A stretch of 7,974 bases of DNA from Chloroflexota bacterium (lineage in GTDB: Bacteria; Chloroflexota; Dehalococcoidia; SM23-28-2; RBG-16-64-32), in contig JADFRV010000102.1 of assembly GCA_022561095.1 (NCBI GenBank), positions 1 to 7,974 on the forward strand, in the 5' to 3' direction. The notes below the pieces were generated by a model. It was not told the origin of the DNA, did no database searches, and saw only the letters and a program-made list of their open reading frames with translations. The position numbers were made by a program, and so were the translations under genes. This document shows, piece by piece, positions 5,855 through 7,974 of this stretch; within the stretch, counting starts at the first letter, position 1; each line of letters opens with the position of its first letter.

Positions 5855-7974
5855 ATGTACCTGAAGCGGCTGGAGATCCAGGGCTTCAAGAGCTTCGCTA
5901 CCCGTACCACCTTCGAGTTCGGTCAGGGGATCACGGCCATTGTTGGCCCCAACGGCTCCGGCAAGTCCAACATCGCCGATGCTCTGCGCTGGGTGTTGGG
6001 TGAGCAGTCCGGACGCCTCCTCCGTGCGCGCAAGATGGAGGACGCCATCTTCGCCGGCTCGTCCAAGCGCCAGCGGGCAGATAAGGTGGAGGTCACTCTC
6101 ACGCTGGACAACGCCGACGGCTGGCTGCCGCTCGAATTCAGCGAGGTGGCGCTCACGCGTCGCGGCCACCGTAACGGCGAGAGCGAGTACCGGATCAACC
6201 GCAAGCGGGTGCGCCTGCGGGACATCCACGAACTGCTGGCCAATGCTAGCTTGACCCAGAGCTCATACGCCATCATCGGTCAGGGACTGGTGGAGACCGT
6301 CCTTAACCTACGCCCCGATGAGCGGCGCCATCTAATTGAGGAGGCGGCGGACATCCAACGCTACCGCCTGCGCATTGATGAGGCGCGGGCGAAGCTCGCC
6401 GCTACTCACGAGAATGTGGAGCGCATCAATCTTCTGGTCAAGGAGATCGCCCCTCGTGTGAGCCAGCTTGAGCGGCAGGCAAAGCGGGCCGCCGACTACG
6501 CCCGCATCTCCCGTGAGCTGTCGCAGGCTCTCCGCGCCCATTACGAGCACGGGTGGCATCACTCTCACGAGGCGTTGGCCGTCGCCCGCGCCGCTCATGA
6601 CCAGGGGCAGGCGGAGTTTACTCAGGCCAAGGTTGTCATGGAAAGCTGCGATCGGGAGATGGCTGAGGTTAGCAAGGGTCTCGAGGATCGTCGCCGAGCC
6701 GCTGCCTCCTCCTCCGCCGACCGCCAGCGGCTGGTCGACCGCATACGCGAGCTGGAGCAAGGTCTGGCCGTATCCACTCAGCGCCGCGCCATCCTAGAGC
6801 AGCGCCAGCAGGAGCTGCGCGACGAGTCCGCGGCCCTGGAGCAGGAGCGTGCGCAGGCCGACGAAGTTGTCTCCGGGCTGGACTCTCGTCGTGCTGAGCT
6901 GGAGGAGGCGCTGACCGCCGCCGGGGCTGATCTCGACCGCCGCCGAAACGAGCAGACCGCCCTGGAGGAGGAGCTCGCCGGAGGCCAGGGACGCGCCGGC
7001 AACGAGGAGGCGACGGGCGAGCGGTTGCGCGCCGCCGCCCGAGACATAGGCGAGCGCCTCAAGCGCTTGGCCCTTAGCCGGGGTGCGCTGGATAAGGAGG
7101 TTGATCGCCTGCACACTCGCCGCCGCTCCATCATCAGCCGGATGGCGGAGTTGGTGCGCATCCTGCGCGGCTTACGCGCTGATGACGCCAAGCTGGCCGG
7201 CGATCTCGGTGCAGTGGGAGGGCGTCGCCGGCGGTTGGAGGCAGAGGTCGCCGAGATGCGCGACTCCCTGGCCAAGTTTGAGGCGAACCAGAACGCCCGC
7301 CGCGGCAAGATGGAGGCGTTGGAGGTGCGTCTTAACGTTCTCACCGAGGCCCAGCATCAGCTGCGATCCGCGCAAGAAGATGACCCGCCAGTCACAGTCG
7401 AGCGGGCGATGGCTGCCATCTATCAGGTCCTAGACGTGCCCCGCGGGTTGGAGAATGCTATTGAGGCTGCCCTCAGCGATATGGTGGAAGCGTTCGTCGT
7501 CCAGCACCAGGCGGAGGCTCTGGACGCCATCAAGGACTTGGTCGCCCAGGACGCTCCTCGCACTACCGTCCTCCCTATCGATACCGTGAAGCAGGTCTAT
7601 CCGTTGAACCTCATGCGTGAGAAGGGGATCGTCGGCGTCGCCGCCCAGCTCGTGCGCTGCGAGCCGCCATACCAGAAGCTCATCGATGCCCTGCTGGGCC
7701 GCACCATCGTCGTCAAGGACATGGCTGTGGCCACCCGCATCGCCCGTCGCGGACTGGGCATGGTGGTCACCATGGACGGTATCGTCTTTCACACCACCGG
7801 CGCCATCACCGCCGGCTTCCCCAGCCTTACCCGCCCTTACATACTCGGCCATGAGCGCGATCTGGAGGCGCTGCCCAAGGAGATCGAGCGTATTCGCCAC
7901 TCCCTGGCCGCAACCGATGACCAGGCTGACTCTCTCCGTGAGCGGCTGCGCGAGAACGAGGCCGCCATGGCCGC
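5855..7974 (+). CDS. smc: Chromosome segregation protein SMC (partial, 3' end outside window)
   Basis: This is the ATPase of the bacterial condensin, which forms a dimer with ScpA/ScpB and organises the chromosome. The frame is open for 706 codons and leaves the window, about 60% of the usual ~1180 residues. The N-terminal head starts MYLKRLEIQGFKSFA and has Walker A GPNGSGKSN (31-39, K37), ALRWVLGEQS (43-52) and the Q-loop SYAIIGQG (137-144, Q143). A long coiled coil rich in Glu, Arg, Ala and Leu runs from about 165 to 505. The hinge spans about 511-660, from PPVTVERAMAAIYQVLDV to the GAITAGF turn (649-655), where many relatives have GAITGG. The second coiled coil begins near 660. The C-terminal signature and Walker B are beyond the edge. 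The ATG at 5855 has only a weak binding site, consistent with translation following on from rnc. Confidence 0.95.
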   Translation, partial: MYLKRLEIQGFKSFATRTTFEFGQGITAIVGPNGSGKSNIADALRWVLGEQSGRLLRARKMEDAIFAGSSKRQRADKVEVTLTLDNADGWLPLEFSEVALTRRGHRNGESEYRINRKRVRLRDIHELLANASLTQSSYAIIGQGLVETVLNLRPDERRHLIEEAADIQRYRLRIDEARAKLAATHENVERINLLVKEIAPRVSQLERQAKRAADYARISRELSQALRAHYEHGWHHSHEALAVARAAHDQGQAEFTQAKVVMESCDREMAEVSKGLEDRRRAAASSSADRQRLVDRIRELEQGLAVSTQRRAILEQRQQELRDESAALEQERAQADEVVSGLDSRRAELEEALTAAGADLDRRRNEQTALEEELAGGQGRAGNEEATGERLRAAARDIGERLKRLALSRGALDKEVDRLHTRRRSIISRMAELVRILRGLRADDAKLAGDLGAVGGRRRRLEAEVAEMRDSLAKFEANQNARRGKMEALEVRLNVLTEAQHQLRSAQEDDPPVTVERAMAAIYQVLDVPRGLENAIEAALSDMVEAFVVQHQAEALDAIKDLVAQDAPRTTVLPIDTVKQVYPLNLMREKGIVGVAAQLVRCEPPYQKLIDALLGRTIVVKDMAVATRIARRGLGMVVTMDGIVFHTTGAITAGFPSLTRPYILGHERDLEALPKEIERIRHSLAATDDQADSLRERLRENEAAMA

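Noticed and set aside
6778..7344. 188-codon minus-strand frame opposite smc
   Set aside because: It is a Ser/Arg/Ala-rich shadow of the SMC coiled-coil codons.

Overview
The window is about 8 kb of GC-rich, densely packed bacterial DNA. Short intergenic gaps, overlapping start and stop codons, GTG starts and the rnc-smc pairing point to a free-living high-GC bacterium. The protein style (an M20 dipeptidase with a DACVWEGGG motif, an HD-less CCA/poly(A) polymerase-type enzyme, and RNase III followed directly by SMC) is reminiscent of environmental Chloroflexota such as Dehalococcoidia. That assignment is inference with low to moderate confidence.

Layout. (1) Positions 1-150: no gene that can be supported. 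(2) Positions 151-1856, minus strand: a two-gene ABC exporter operon, ATPase then ABC-2 permease, with stop and start overlapping by one base. The ATPase N-terminus is not an ABC N-terminus. It is the first ~50 residues of an M20D-type amidohydrolase, joined in frame just before the Walker A motif at the shared sequence VERG. (3) Positions 1857-2082: intergenic region between that amidohydrolase start and a divergent, complete M20 dipeptidase (2083-3435, plus). (4) Positions 3432-4936, minus strand: a CCA/poly(A)-polymerase family nucleotidyltransferase, translationally coupled (GTGA overlap) to a small PHD/RING-like zinc protein. The zinc protein's stop codon overlaps the dipeptidase stop within a CTAG. 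(5) Positions 4937-5133: a divergent promoter region with a TTGACA/TAAGAT promoter rightward, a TATAAT box leftward, and several copies of TAAGGTTA. (6) Positions 5134-7974, plus strand: rnc (RNase III), a 7-bp gap, then smc, which runs off the right end after 706 codons.

How the genes fit together: the right-hand 3 kb is core RNA processing (CCA addition or polyadenylation, RNase III) and chromosome organisation (SMC). The M20 dipeptidase is peptide catabolism. The ABC exporter has no obvious tie to the rest, and the chimeric junction near 1707-1718 makes it possible that everything to its left is joined by recombination or by an assembly error. I did not find a convincing new multi-gene system. 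The items most worth checking are the M20D/ABC chimera, the loss of a conserved catalytic-site aspartate in RNase III, the TAAGGTTA repeats around the cca/rnc divergent promoters, and the small PHD-like zinc protein coupled to cca.
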